Assembly (NCBI GenBank): GCA_045106675.1
Contig: JBGCFA010000336.1
Span: 1-22,534 of the forward strand
Length of the DNA: 22,534 bases
Direction of reading: 5' to 3'
Source: JBCAWW01 sp045106675
GTDB taxonomy: Bacteria > Bacteroidota > Bacteroidia > J057
Under the pieces are notes generated by a model that made no database searches, was not told the DNA's origin, and saw nothing but the letters and a program-made list of their open reading frames with translations. The position numbers and the translations under genes were made by a program. This document shows positions 14,568 to 22,516 of this stretch, in pieces; the first letter of the stretch is position 1, and every line of letters starts with the position of its first letter.

Positions 14568-15227
14568 ATGGAAGTCTATCATAACGCAAACATTTTTGTT
14601 CATGTAAGCACGGGTTCTATTGCACTCCTTTTGGGGGCAATTGCTCTATTGAGTACCAAAGCTGGAAGGCGCCATAAGCTAAGTGGGCGGCTTTTCTCAT
14701 GGCTAATATCGGTAGTGATTCTCACAGGCCTGATAGGGGTATTTGTTTTTGGAAGAAACACCTTCCTATTGGTAGTAACCGTGCTGAGCGGCTACGTCGC
14801 TTTTTCAGGGAATCGGATTTTGAAATCGAAGTCGAATGTGCCAAAAGGATTTGATATTGCGGTGAGTATTATTAGCCTATTCGTCTTGATTTATATTCTC
14901 TATTATTTTAAATCTATCGGGATGATATGGTCCCCAATTGTAATCTATAGTATAGTGGGAGCTTTAATATTCGTCCTTATTTATGACTCTTTGAGATATT
15001 TAATTCCCCTTAAAATCTATAAAAAGCATAATATTTGGCTTTATGAACACATTTATAAAATGACCAGTGCTTTCTCCGCACTCCTTGCTGCCTTCGTGGG
15101 GACAGTTTTGGATCAGTATCAACCACATAGTCAATATTTGCCTTCCGTTTTCGGGATATTGATCATTATTGGCTTCATGATATACGTAGCCAAAAAGGGT
15201 TTGAAAAAAATGCCCAAAGTTCAGTGA
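14568..15227 (+). CDS. DUF2306-like multi-pass membrane protein
   Basis: A 219-aa integral membrane protein with about seven hydrophobic helices. The opening segment HVSTGSIALLLGAIALLSTKAGRRHKLSGRLFSW (residues ~12-45) matches the DUF2306 pattern: a His at the membrane edge, a helix, then KxGxxHxxxGRxF. This family is of unknown function, and the conserved histidines recall heme- or metal-binding membrane proteins, though that is only a resemblance. Two further histidines, KKHNIWLYEHIYKMTSAF (residues ~153-170), lie in a later helix boundary. Genes of this type often sit beside LytTR regulators in Bacteroidota, as here, so the upstream LytTR protein is a possible controller. It belongs to the AT-richer stretch 13200-15230. 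Confidence 0.75.
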   Translation: MEVYHNANIFVHVSTGSIALLLGAIALLSTKAGRRHKLSGRLFSWLISVVILTGLIGVFVFGRNTFLLVVTVLSGYVAFSGNRILKSKSNVPKGFDIAVSIISLFVLIYILYYFKSIGMIWSPIVIYSIVGALIFVLIYDSLRYLIPLKIYKKHNIWLYEHIYKMTSAFSALLAAFVGTVLDQYQPHSQYLPSVFGILIIIGFMIYVAKKGLKKMPKVQ

Positions 15228-15271
15228 TTTTGAAATGCGATTTTCTGTCGAGGGATCTTTGTTTTCGTTCT

Positions 15272-15287
15272 CCGCTTCGCGGAACGC
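15272..15287 (+). repeat. Dispersed 16-bp repeat CCGCTTCGCGGAACGC, copy 2
   Basis: An exact copy of the motif at 19669-19684 and of the reverse complement at 333-348. It includes a small hairpin, CCGC-TTC-GCGG, and lies between the DUF2306-like and SMP-30 stops. Confidence 0.6.
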
Positions 15288-15306
15288 TTTGCTAGATAGG
15301 TCCTGC

Positions 15307-16281
15307 TCAATCGAAGGTTTTGAACAAAGGCGAAGGCACTCCTTTCACGCCTGGCTTGACCGTAAACACTCCTCCCGCAGCTGGGTAAGTTCCTAATTGC
15401 TTTGCTGAAGTCGCCATACGGGCACTGGTGATGTATAAGGTTGCTAAGTCTGGTCCACCAAAAGCACAAGAAGTAACATTGAGGGCGGGCACTTCGATTG
15501 TTTGCAGCAGTTTACCAGTCTCTGGATCCCAACGACTGACCGCATGACCATTCCAGAGGGCAATCCAAAGTTTGCCTTCGGCATCAATCGTCATTCCGTC
15601 AGGGTAGCCCATACTTCGCGGCACCTCTATGATTATGCGTTCATTGGCAATGTCCCCGCTCACTTGATCATAATCATAAGCTCTGACATTGCCGAGACTG
15701 GTATCGATATAGTACATCGTTTTGTGATCTAGCGACCAAATGATGCCATTCGAGATAGAGACAGGTTCTACCATTTTGCTGGTTTTACCATCTGCTTCCA
15801 CTCGGTAAAGCGCACCCACAGCTCCTTCGTTTTTCATGCTCATCGTCCCTACCCACAATCTGCCTGCAGGATCACATTTACCATCGTTCATTCGATTGTT
15901 CGGCAAGGCCGCCTCTGGATTTGAAAGGAGGGTCAAGTCTTCGGTTTTTCGATCGATGGAGTAGATGCCGTTTTCCAATGCGACCACAAAATTGCCTTTG
16001 GTGTCGGCTACGATGGTGCCGATTTTTTTGTCTAGTACCACTTTACGAACGGAATGAGGATCGCCATTGGAAATATAAAAGGATTCTCCTTCGATATCTA
16101 CCCAGATAAATTCTTGGGTTTCCGCATTCCAAAAAGCACCTTCTCCGAGTGTGTTTTGGCCGTCATGCCATAGTTTCGCTTGCGGAACGCTTGTAGTTTC
16201 CTGCATTTTTTGAGTCGTCTCTTTTGTGTGATTACAAGCTATCAAGGCCAACACTAGGCCACAAAAAGGTATCCATTTCAT
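15307..16281 (-). CDS. SMP-30/gluconolactonase-family lipoprotein
   Basis: A 324-aa lactonase-like protein with the six-bladed propeller of the SMP-30/LRE family, which opens sugar lactones to aldonates with a bound divalent metal. I start at ATG 16281 because it gives MKWIPFCGLVLALIAC, a short lipoprotein signal with C16 as the lipidated residue; a TTG three codons upstream (16290) is possible. The metal ligands are present: E47 in TLGEGAFW, N129/N132 in NNRMNDGKCD, N178 in ISNGIIWS and D228 in YPDGMTID. As a lipoprotein it would act in the periplasm or on the outer surface, unlike cytoplasmic gluconolactonases. It fits sugar oxidation outside the cytoplasm, which would link it to a sugar-acid permease and the downstream semialdehyde route, but it is separated from those genes. 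Confidence 0.88.
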   Translation of the reverse strand: MKWIPFCGLVLALIACNHTKETTQKMQETTSVPQAKLWHDGQNTLGEGAFWNAETQEFIWVDIEGESFYISNGDPHSVRKVVLDKKIGTIVADTKGNFVVALENGIYSIDRKTEDLTLLSNPEAALPNNRMNDGKCDPAGRLWVGTMSMKNEGAVGALYRVEADGKTSKMVEPVSISNGIIWSLDHKTMYYIDTSLGNVRAYDYDQVSGDIANERIIIEVPRSMGYPDGMTIDAEGKLWIALWNGHAVSRWDPETGKLLQTIEVPALNVTSCAFGGPDLATLYITSARMATSAKQLGTYPAAGGVFTVKPGVKGVPSPLFKTFD

Positions 16282-16544
16282 AGCATCCAATATAAAAGAT
16301 CGGGAACAAAATGATGTAGTCAGACGACCATTTGCGATGCTAAAGCGTAGTTTTTAACTGTAAAAGCAAAAAAAGAGTGTTTTAGTATGGGCTTTCGCAT
16401 TGAGCAATTCAAGGCCATCTAGAATAGGCGAGTGAAAGTATTCGTTTATGTTCATTGCAAAGGGATTCCAAACCGTGAAAGACTAAAACGAATCAGTATT
16501 GATACTTAGTCTGAGAGCAAAGTAAGATAGGCTTTACTAGCTCA

Positions 16545-16988
16545 CTAGGCTAAATTCTTTCTTAATCCAACGCGGCTACTTCCATCGGAATACCAATTTT
16601 CCATTTCCGTAAATTTCTGATACGCTTGTCTTTGATAAAACTTAAGTGCTTTGTCGCCTGAAGTCCAAAGCCAAATATGCTTTACTCCTATGCTTAGCGC
16701 CTGTTCTTCTGTGTTTTTCAACAATTGGGCTCCAAGCCCCTTAGAACGATATTCTTTCTCAACAAATAGATCTGTCAGAAAAAACCAGCCCGAATAGTTT
16801 TTTCCGTTTTTGTATGCTAAACCAGATGAACATCCAATAAAAATTTCCCCTTTTAAGGCCACGAAACTGAATCTGTCTGAACTTTCTTTTTCTAAACCTT
16901 CCTCAAGTGAAAGTTCATCAAAGCCTAAGTTCATCCGCTTAAATTCTTCAGCTGTCACTTCACGATTTACAATTCTGATTTCATTCAT
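16545..16988 (-). CDS. GNAT-family N-acetyltransferase
   Basis: A 147-aa intact GNAT protein, unrelated in detail to the broken one at 149. The acetyl-CoA motif is LFVEKEYRSKGLGAQLL (R/Q-x-x-G-x-G/A as RSKGLG, near residues 81-86), followed by helix LKNTEEQALSIGVKHIWLWTSG and the final ALKFYQRQAYQKFTEMENWY segment, whose FYxxxGF-like pattern is typical. Length is normal. No neighbour suggests a substrate. It is preceded by a promoter region shared with nothing obvious and has ~250 bases without a gene on its downstream side. Confidence 0.86.
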   Translation of the reverse strand: MNEIRIVNREVTAEEFKRMNLGFDELSLEEGLEKESSDRFSFVALKGEIFIGCSSGLAYKNGKNYSGWFFLTDLFVEKEYRSKGLGAQLLKNTEEQALSIGVKHIWLWTSGDKALKFYQRQAYQKFTEMENWYSDGSSRVGLRKNLA

Positions 16989-17125
16989 TTTTAACTACAA
17001 GATTTTATCAAGCATCCTTATAATGGCGGCCACGATTCTTTTATAATTGAGCATAGCGCATAGACTTTGTTGTGTGTAGTTTTTAATCATTTTGATTTGA
17101 AATTTAACCTGTTTCGGTTGAAGGT

Positions 17126-18037
17126 TCAGCTCATACTATACTTTTTCCTGAACTGGGTTGGGCTGATACCTTCTTTCTTTTTGAATAATCTCGAAAAGTA
17201 GGCTGGGTACTCAAAACCCAATTCGTAGGCGACTTCAGAAACGGTTTTGCTTGGATCTAGCAGGATATTCTTTGCCACGTCTATCAGGTACAATTGCAGG
17301 TGTTCGGTACTGGTTTTCCCAGTTTCTTTTTTCAAAGTATCACTCAAATAGCGCTGCGAAACGGATAGCTTATCAGCAATTTTCTCAATACTCGGAATGC
17401 CATTTTCTTGCATTTTTCCTGAGTCAAAGTATTCTTCTAACTGCTGGTTGAATTGCTCTAACAAGTCATTTGAAAGCTCCATTCTATTGATAAACTGCCT
17501 TTCGTAAAAACGTTGCGCATATTTCAACAAAGTGCTCAGATGAGAAATGATAATATCCTTGCTAAAAGAGTCTTGATTGTTTTGATACTCCAGGTCGATG
17601 TTTTCAATGATCAACTCAATTTGTCTCTCTTCCTTCGGTGAAAGGTGCAGAGTTTCATTGGCAGCATAAGAAAAGAACCCGTACTTCTTAATCTGAAGGG
17701 CTAATTCCGTTCCTTTCAGAAAGTCTTCATGAAAATTGATGGAAAATCCTTTTTGATCAAACACCGCGCTATCATCCCATTGCAACACTTGCCTGGGAGC
17801 GATGAAAAATAAAGCCCCGTTAGTAAAATCATATTTGGTACGGCCATACGTTAAATCCCCTTTCACAAATTTCTTGAAGCTTATGGTGTAGCAATCGTTG
17901 GTGATAGGTGGTGAACTCTCTTTGGGGCAGGGCAAAAAACCATCGCCTAAGGCGGTGTACATGCTAAACATGGGGTGCTCCGGAAGTGGAAGCTCCAAAT
18001 ATTCCAAGTAGGCCGATAGTGTTTTAAAATGCTGCAT
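17126..18037 (-). CDS. AraC-family regulator, last gene of the SDR operon
   Basis: A 303-aa AraC/XylS regulator. The N-terminal ~170 residues are a cupin-like sensor (FTNGALFFIAPRQVLQWDDSAVFDQKGFSINFHEDFL). The C-terminal double HTH spans ~208-300: PSIEKIADKLSVSQRYLSDTLKKETGKTSTEHLQLYLI and TVSEVAYELGFEYPAYFSRLFKKKEGISPTQFRKKY. It starts 1 base after the stop of the 4-TM protein, so it is translated from the same message as the SDR and membrane protein. AraC regulators in this position usually control their own operon; the inverted repeat at 19584-19608 ahead of the SDR gene is the obvious candidate site. Confidence 0.9.
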   Translation of the reverse strand: MQHFKTLSAYLEYLELPLPEHPMFSMYTALGDGFLPCPKESSPPITNDCYTISFKKFVKGDLTYGRTKYDFTNGALFFIAPRQVLQWDDSAVFDQKGFSINFHEDFLKGTELALQIKKYGFFSYAANETLHLSPKEERQIELIIENIDLEYQNNQDSFSKDIIISHLSTLLKYAQRFYERQFINRMELSNDLLEQFNQQLEEYFDSGKMQENGIPSIEKIADKLSVSQRYLSDTLKKETGKTSTEHLQLYLIDVAKNILLDPSKTVSEVAYELGFEYPAYFSRLFKKKEGISPTQFRKKYSMS

Positions 18038-18038
18038 C

Positions 18039-18551
18039 TTACTTCTTCGTTTCTTCTTGCGCTTGGAGTAACTGTTGATTGTACTCGGCTATTCGGGCAT
18101 GAGCCAAACCGTCAATCAGCAAAATTACTGAAAGCATAGCAATGCTCGTAATCATGCTGGCGCGCCAAATTGGTGCGTTTACAAAGAATAGCACCACAAC
18201 ACAAGCAATTATGATGATGGGAATGGCAGTAAAAACCACGTTTTTGTATTCCTTCAAGGTGGCTTCGGCACGCTCTAGTTCAGAAGTTACAAAAGCTGAA
18301 GCGTCTTCCTTATAAGCTTTGTCAAACTGGGTGATCCTAGACTTATTGTTAAAGAATAGGCCTAGTCCAATAATCACCAACAAAACTCCCGCCACCAGGG
18401 TGGGGATAATATAAGCTTTGGCTAAATCGGTTTTACCTACTTGCCAAAACCCGAGACTGGCTGCAATAAATGCCAATCCAAAGAGAACAAAAAATGGTGT
18501 TGAAACCAATTCAGCTTTTGCCCAATCAGTGGCTGCTCTTAAAATGTCCAT
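18039..18551 (-). CDS. Four-helix membrane protein of unknown function
   Basis: A 170-aa integral membrane protein I do not recognise. Hydrophobic segments are TPFFVLFGLAFIAASLGFW (~18-36), IIPTLVAGVLLVIIGLGLFF (~48-67), VVFTAIPIIIIACVVVLFFV (~105-124) and ASMITSIAMLSVILLIDGLA (~130-149), with a charged, helical loop of ~38 residues between helices 2 and 3 and a Gln/Lys-rich tail. No signal peptide or catalytic motif is evident. It lies 26 bases downstream of the SDR and 1 base upstream of the AraC gene, so it belongs to that operon. The same SDR-membrane-AraC order is, in my recollection, seen in other Bacteroidota, but I cannot verify this here. Confidence 0.75.
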   Translation of the reverse strand: MDILRAATDWAKAELVSTPFFVLFGLAFIAASLGFWQVGKTDLAKAYIIPTLVAGVLLVIIGLGLFFNNKSRITQFDKAYKEDASAFVTSELERAEATLKEYKNVVFTAIPIIIIACVVVLFFVNAPIWRASMITSIAMLSVILLIDGLAHARIAEYNQQLLQAQEETKK

Positions 18552-18577
18552 ATCAAATAGCTTTAAAGGTTTCTAAA

Positions 18578-19531
18578 TTAAAGGTTCCAAGTAACTCCTG
18601 TTTCCTTTTCCGAAATATCCCACAATCTTTTAGCTACCGCTTTGTCTTTGGCGTGCGGCTTTAATTCATGCGCTCCAACCGGGCCCACCCAATTGCTTCT
18701 GCCCGTTGGGCCATAAAATTCGGTTTGGTCTAAGTCAGGTTCTGTAGCACACATCAATTCTGGGTAAGCACCGTTTTCAGCAGCTTGCGTTAAAGGAGAC
18801 AATTTCATTATTCCAAATATCAGTTTCATCATGAAACTACCACTGGTGTTGATCAGGTTTGTTCTGGAAGAACCAGGATGGCAGGCATAGGCTTTAACGC
18901 TTGTTTTGCCAGCTTTTGCTAATCGGTCTTGTAGTTCGTATATCGACATGATTTGCGCCAACTTACTTTGGCTGTAGGCATCGTTTGGCGTGTAGTCTTT
19001 ATCCCAGTTCAAATCGTCAAACTTTATGGTTTTGATGCCCATATCATAACCCATGCTGCCCACGGTTACAATACGTCCGTTTGATTTTTCAATCATTGGA
19101 AACAGCAAAGCTTGCAGCGTAAAATGCCCGAAGTAATTCACACCCATTTGACTTTCCCAGCCATCAATGGTAATCTTTTGTCTAGGTACTTGCGCTATGG
19201 CACCATTGCACATTAAGGCATCAATGCGATTTACTTTCTCCAACACTTCGGTTGCTGCTTTTTTCACCGAAGCTTGTTCTCCCAAGTCCATGCTAATGTT
19301 GGTGACATCTATGGCATTGCCTAGTTTTTCTTTTAAAGCTGAGATAGTGTCTACCGCTTTTTTCGGGTTTCGGTTCAGCATCACCACTTTTGCACCTTTA
19401 GATAGAAGTATGCGTGCCGCTTCAAAACCTGTCCCGCTGGTAGTACCTGTTATCACAAAGGTCTTACCAATTAAATCCTTTATTCTGTCAGGTGTCCAGC
19501 CCTTTTTGCCAAATTGATTATTCGTATTCAT
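18578..19531 (-). CDS. Short-chain dehydrogenase/reductase, first gene of an operon
   Basis: A 317-aa SDR resembling the retinol-dehydrogenase / protochlorophyllide-reductase-like group. The cofactor site is TGTTSGTGFEAAR (residues 28-40) followed by VVMLNRNPKKA, where the Arg after the second strand suggests NADP(H). CNGAIA (108-113) replaces the usual NNAG, and the catalytic residues are S159 in TVGSMG, Y186 and K190 in AYSQSK. The C-terminal tail with EFYGPTGRSNWVGPVG is family-typical. The start ATG at 19531 is the first base of a perfect 10-bp inverted repeat. It heads the operon with the membrane protein and AraC regulator; its substrate is unknown but probably a hydrophobic aldehyde or ketone. 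Confidence 0.86.
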   Translation of the reverse strand: MNTNNQFGKKGWTPDRIKDLIGKTFVITGTTSGTGFEAARILLSKGAKVVMLNRNPKKAVDTISALKEKLGNAIDVTNISMDLGEQASVKKAATEVLEKVNRIDALMCNGAIAQVPRQKITIDGWESQMGVNYFGHFTLQALLFPMIEKSNGRIVTVGSMGYDMGIKTIKFDDLNWDKDYTPNDAYSQSKLAQIMSIYELQDRLAKAGKTSVKAYACHPGSSRTNLINTSGSFMMKLIFGIMKLSPLTQAAENGAYPELMCATEPDLDQTEFYGPTGRSNWVGPVGAHELKPHAKDKAVAKRLWDISEKETGVTWNL

Positions 19532-19570
19532 CTCTGTATTATTTTATTGATACAAAGATCAATACAGAGA
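19531..19570. promoter_or_regulatory. Nested inverted repeats at the start of the SDR operon
   Basis: TCTCTGTATT (19531-19540) and AATACAGAGA (19561-19570) are perfect complements 20 bases apart, and inside them TATTGAT (19545-19551) and ATCAATA (19558-19564) form a second perfect repeat. On the minus strand GATCTTTG (19560-19553) resembles a -7 element. The pair covers the leader of the SDR mRNA, so it could be an operator or an RNA hairpin that occludes the start codon. Confidence 0.5.
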
Positions 19571-19583
19571 AGGGCTGCCGTCC

Positions 19584-19608
19584 TATACACATTTTCGTAA
19601 GGTGTATA
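19584..19608. promoter_or_regulatory. Inverted repeat, candidate AraC binding site
   Basis: TATACAC (19584-19590) and GTGTATA (19602-19608) are exact complements with an 11-base spacer, about 25 bases upstream of the likely -7 element of the SDR operon. Position fits an activator site for the AraC protein encoded at the operon's end. Confidence 0.45.
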
Positions 19609-19668
19609 CTTTTTAGTTTTAATTACACACAAGGTTCCAATATGATCATGGCGAATATCGTTTCTCCT

Positions 19669-19684
19669 CCGCTTCGCGGAACGC
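19669..19684 (+). repeat. Dispersed 16-bp repeat CCGCTTCGCGGAACGC, copy 3
   Basis: Exact copy of the motif at 15272-15287; both copies are preceded by CT and continue CTT. It lies in the gene-free stretch upstream of the SDR operon. Confidence 0.6.
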
Positions 19685-19885
19685 TTAGCACCGTGAACTC
19701 AATAAATGTCCAGAGAGGGCGCAGCAGTTTTGAGTTGAGTCAAGGCGAAAAGATTGAGTTTAGCGAGCTAAAAGACAGATTTTTCAACGAAGGCTCAGCC
19801 CAAAAATGCAAGCCAAATCGGACAGTTATTTAGCGAACGTTGCTTAGGTATATCATTTCGGCTTTTAACAGCTTTCGCACCTTTT

Positions 19886-21214
19886 TTAGAAGACCAAGGA
19901 CAAAATATAAACGATGATACCGGCACTGATTCCCACAATCCCTGTTCCAACAGTATGTAGGCGATAGGCTACGCTAACACTCATATTTGACATCTGACTC
20001 AATACCCAGAAAAAACTATCATTGGCATGAGATACGCAGGCTGCTCCAGCACCAATCGCCAAGACGGCTAAGGCTTTGTCCACCTCTGATACAAAACCCA
20101 AACTCTCCATCAAAGGAGCAATCATCGCTGCCGTCGTGAGCATCGCAACCGTAGAAGAACCTTGAGCTGTCTTGAGGGCTGCTGCAATGATGAAGGGTAG
20201 CCAAATCCCTAGGTTTGCGTCTCCTAAATACTCTTGGATAGTGAGTGGTAAGGCAGAGTTTTGGAGCACCTTTCCAAATATCCCACCTGCACCTGTGATC
20301 ATGATAATGATGGCAGCATCCTTGAGCGCTTTGCCTACCCATCCGTCGGTAGAGAGCATTTCTTTTTCGAGCTTTTTGGGGAGCAAAAGGGCTAACCCTA
20401 AGCCTATCAAAAGGGCGATCACAGGCGTTCCGAGGAACTCGATACTAGAAAAAAGCCAGCCTGTCTCGACAAACTTTAAGTAGTTGTTAAAGGAACGTAG
20501 GACGATCAAGAGAATCGGTATAATGATCGGCAAAAAGGATAAACCTGCACTAGGTGCTTCTGCCCGTTGTTTGTCCAATTGCTCGTCGCTGAGGTCTGGT
20601 TGAGGATCTATGTAGATTTTACTACCAAATTTGATGGCAAACCAAATCCCGGGCAAGAGAGCCAAAAAACTCACGATCAATCCCCAAAATATCACCTGTC
20701 CTAAGTCTGCACCGAGAAATTCAGCCGCGGCAATGGGTCCGGGCGTAGGCGGCACCATCACATGGCTTGCCATCAATCCTAAACCGAGTGCGATGGCGGT
20801 TACGGCGAGTGATTTACCCGCCTTTTTGGTCAGGGCTTTGTTGAGTGGGGTGAGGAGGATAAAACCGCTGTCTGCGAACACCGGAATCGATACGAGATAG
20901 CCGATCATCGCCATGCCAAAAGGGAGTCGTTTGTTGCCGATCCACTTTAGCATTTTGTCAGCCATGCTGAACGCTCCCCCCGAGTTTTCTAGAAAAGCCC
21001 CAATGATGACTCCCAAGATGATCAGTAAACCGATCCCGCCTAGTGTATTGCCAAAACCAAGATTAATAGAACTGAGGATCGTTTTGACATCCATCCCTGA
21101 TAATAAACCATAAAGCAAAGCCGCTAGCAGCAATGCAAGGAAAGGGTGTAGTTTAAGTTTAGTCGTCGCAAAAACGATAAACCCAACGCAGAGCAGTAGT
21201 AGTAGGATGAGCAT
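19886..21214 (-). CDS. GntP-family gluconate/sugar-acid:H+ symporter
   Basis: A 442-aa inner-membrane permease of the GntP family, which imports gluconate and related sugar acids with protons. I start at ATG 21214 (MLILLLLLCVGFIVFATTKLKLHPFLALLLAALLYGL); an in-frame TTG at 21247 would add 11 residues. Family marks are GFGNTLGGIGLLIILGVIIGAFLENSGGA (residues ~52-80), YLVSIPVFADSGFILLTPL (~106-124), GLGLMASHVMVPPTPGPIAAA (~143-163) and GGIFGKVLQNS plus AALKTAQGSSTVAMLTTA near the C-terminus. About 12 membrane helices, normal length. It could carry the acid made by the SMP-30 lactonase, but the substrate is not proven. The ThuA-domain gene lies 99 bases upstream on the same strand. Confidence 0.88.
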   Translation of the reverse strand: MLILLLLLCVGFIVFATTKLKLHPFLALLLAALLYGLLSGMDVKTILSSINLGFGNTLGGIGLLIILGVIIGAFLENSGGAFSMADKMLKWIGNKRLPFGMAMIGYLVSIPVFADSGFILLTPLNKALTKKAGKSLAVTAIALGLGLMASHVMVPPTPGPIAAAEFLGADLGQVIFWGLIVSFLALLPGIWFAIKFGSKIYIDPQPDLSDEQLDKQRAEAPSAGLSFLPIIIPILLIVLRSFNNYLKFVETGWLFSSIEFLGTPVIALLIGLGLALLLPKKLEKEMLSTDGWVGKALKDAAIIIMITGAGGIFGKVLQNSALPLTIQEYLGDANLGIWLPFIIAAALKTAQGSSTVAMLTTAAMIAPLMESLGFVSEVDKALAVLAIGAGAACVSHANDSFFWVLSQMSNMSVSVAYRLHTVGTGIVGISAGIIVYILSLVF

Positions 21215-21241
21215 GGGGAGCTTGATTTTCTGTATGTGGAG

Positions 21242-21290
21242 GCGCAAAATCTTGCGCTTCTGCAGGAGTGCTGTCCCCCTTTGGAGGGGG
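21242..21290. repeat. Two hairpins between the ThuA and GntP genes
   Basis: GCGCAA (21242-21247) pairs with TTGCGC (21252-21257), and CCCCCT (21275-21280) pairs with AGGGGG (21285-21290), followed by GGGGGAGGA. The CCCCCTTTGGAGGGGG type is a frequent intergenic hairpin in Bacteroidota as I recall it. It may end or attenuate the ThuA transcript before GntP. Confidence 0.45.
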
Positions 21291-21313
21291 TGTAGGGGGA
21301 GGACTAAATTTCT

Positions 21314-22447
21314 CTATTTAAAAGAAGCCACCTCAAGGCGCAATTCTTCCCAATATTCATCACTCATAAAGCTATAAGCCGTCGGCTGGTAATCACCCAC
21401 CAAATCGGCAGATGCATCAGCCGGAACTTCTAGACCTGTCAGCCAGTAGGTCGCATTGACGTAGAGTTTGCGGATGCCTTCGTTCAGCAAATCAGTGGAT
21501 GAACCGATAGTAGCACAAAATGCTTTTCCAGGTTTGCCACCCGGTATTTGATAGTTTTTAGTCCATGCGACAGGCATCATTGGATCATTTGGATTGCCTG
21601 CGTCTGCTCTAGTTGGATTGATAGCGGCTACTTCACGATCCGTTGGGCGAAGCCCAAACATCAGATCCTTGGCCTGAAACGTATCGGCTGCATTGACTAC
21701 TTGCCCGAGGATAATAGGCGTTACGCTTTGCTGAACGGGTAGTCGGATGCCGTAAACGTCAGTCGGGCCCCAAATGTCGATACCGGATAAACCTTTGGTG
21801 ATAGGATGATCATGTGCCCCACCCGCGATGATGCCGCGCGTACTTTGGTGTTTGTGATGCCCATGATGATAACGCCAAGTTTCGCCCAATACTGTACGGC
21901 CAAAGCCCTCTTCCCAACCGGCCATATCGCCTTTATAGTTGTAGGTATAATGCCGCCAGTTGTAACTAGTATCCTTGCTCATGAAAGCATGGGTGGCGGT
22001 ACGCATCCCGATGACAGCTTTGCCGCTTTTGAGATAGTTGTCGATCTCCTGCATCTGCTCATCTGGTAGCTCACGAAAGCGTGTAAACATCACCATCAGA
22101 TCGGCTGATTGTAGGGCAGCGAGGCCGGGGATGTTTTTTCCATATTTGGGACGGATGATGCCCGGCTCAGCTGGATTTTGAGCAAATAATACGGTACAAT
22201 CAAATCCATGTTGCTGAGAGAGGATGCTTGCTAGCTGTGGCAATGCCTCTTCAGAACGGTACTCTTCGTCGCCAGAGATAAAGACAATATGTTTGCCTGC
22301 TCCCGGTCCAGCCAAACCTTCATAGTGAACCCATTGTGCAGGGCCATCAGGCATAGTAGGTAATTTGGGGCCTTGGGGAGTAGTGGCGGGAGTATTGCAA
22401 GCAAGTGCAAGCAATCCCAAAGCAGATAACTTTAGCAAAGATTTCAT
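21314..22447 (-). CDS. ThuA-domain lipoprotein
   Basis: A 377-aa ThuA-like protein, related to the trehalose-utilisation ThuA family with a class-I glutamine-amidotransferase-like fold. I start at ATG 22447, which gives MKSLLKLSALGLLALAC, a lipoprotein signal with C17 lipidated; the frame also has an upstream ATG at 22483. The ThuA core begins with GKHIVFISGDEEYRSEEALPQLASIL and contains LMVMFTRFRELPDEQMQEIDNYLKSGKAVIGMRTATHAF (~90-130), then a His-rich segment ETWRYHHGHHKHQSTRGI and HDHPITKGL, which is typical for the family and may bind metal or sugar. In Bacteroidota such proteins accompany carbohydrate-use genes. Exact reaction unknown. It may be co-transcribed with the downstream GntP permease. 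Confidence 0.86.
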   Translation of the reverse strand: MKSLLKLSALGLLALACNTPATTPQGPKLPTMPDGPAQWVHYEGLAGPGAGKHIVFISGDEEYRSEEALPQLASILSQQHGFDCTVLFAQNPAEPGIIRPKYGKNIPGLAALQSADLMVMFTRFRELPDEQMQEIDNYLKSGKAVIGMRTATHAFMSKDTSYNWRHYTYNYKGDMAGWEEGFGRTVLGETWRYHHGHHKHQSTRGIIAGGAHDHPITKGLSGIDIWGPTDVYGIRLPVQQSVTPIILGQVVNAADTFQAKDLMFGLRPTDREVAAINPTRADAGNPNDPMMPVAWTKNYQIPGGKPGKAFCATIGSSTDLLNEGIRKLYVNATYWLTGLEVPADASADLVGDYQPTAYSFMSDEYWEELRLEVASFK

Positions 22448-22482
22448 AGGGTAGTAGTAGCTTATACCAACTAATATAAGCA

Positions 22483-22516
22483 AGAGGGTGCCAGCCTCAA
22501 AGTGCTAACACCCTCT
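22483..22516 (-). terminator. Hairpin upstream of the ThuA gene
   Basis: AGAGGGTG (22483-22490) pairs exactly with CACCCTCT (22509-22516) around an 18-base loop. It may be the terminator of a gene to the right of the window that reads leftward; the following minus-strand bases (TGCTTATATT) are only weakly T-rich. Confidence 0.35.

Larger units (their letters stand above)
19532..19885. other. Gene-free stretch between the SDR operon and the GntP gene
   Basis: These 354 bases hold the two operator-like inverted repeats (19531-19570, 19584-19608), one exact copy of the dispersed 16-bp repeat (19669-19684), and a 63-codon plus-strand frame (19642-19833) with no recognised family. A short exact hairpin, TTTAGC-GA-GCTAAA (19759-19772), lies inside that frame. 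No promoter for GntP is expected here since that gene ends at 19886. Confidence 0.5.

Noticed and set aside
19492..19641. Plus-strand frame beginning at 19492
   Set aside because: Its first part lies opposite the SDR start and operator repeats, and its coding likelihood there is poor.
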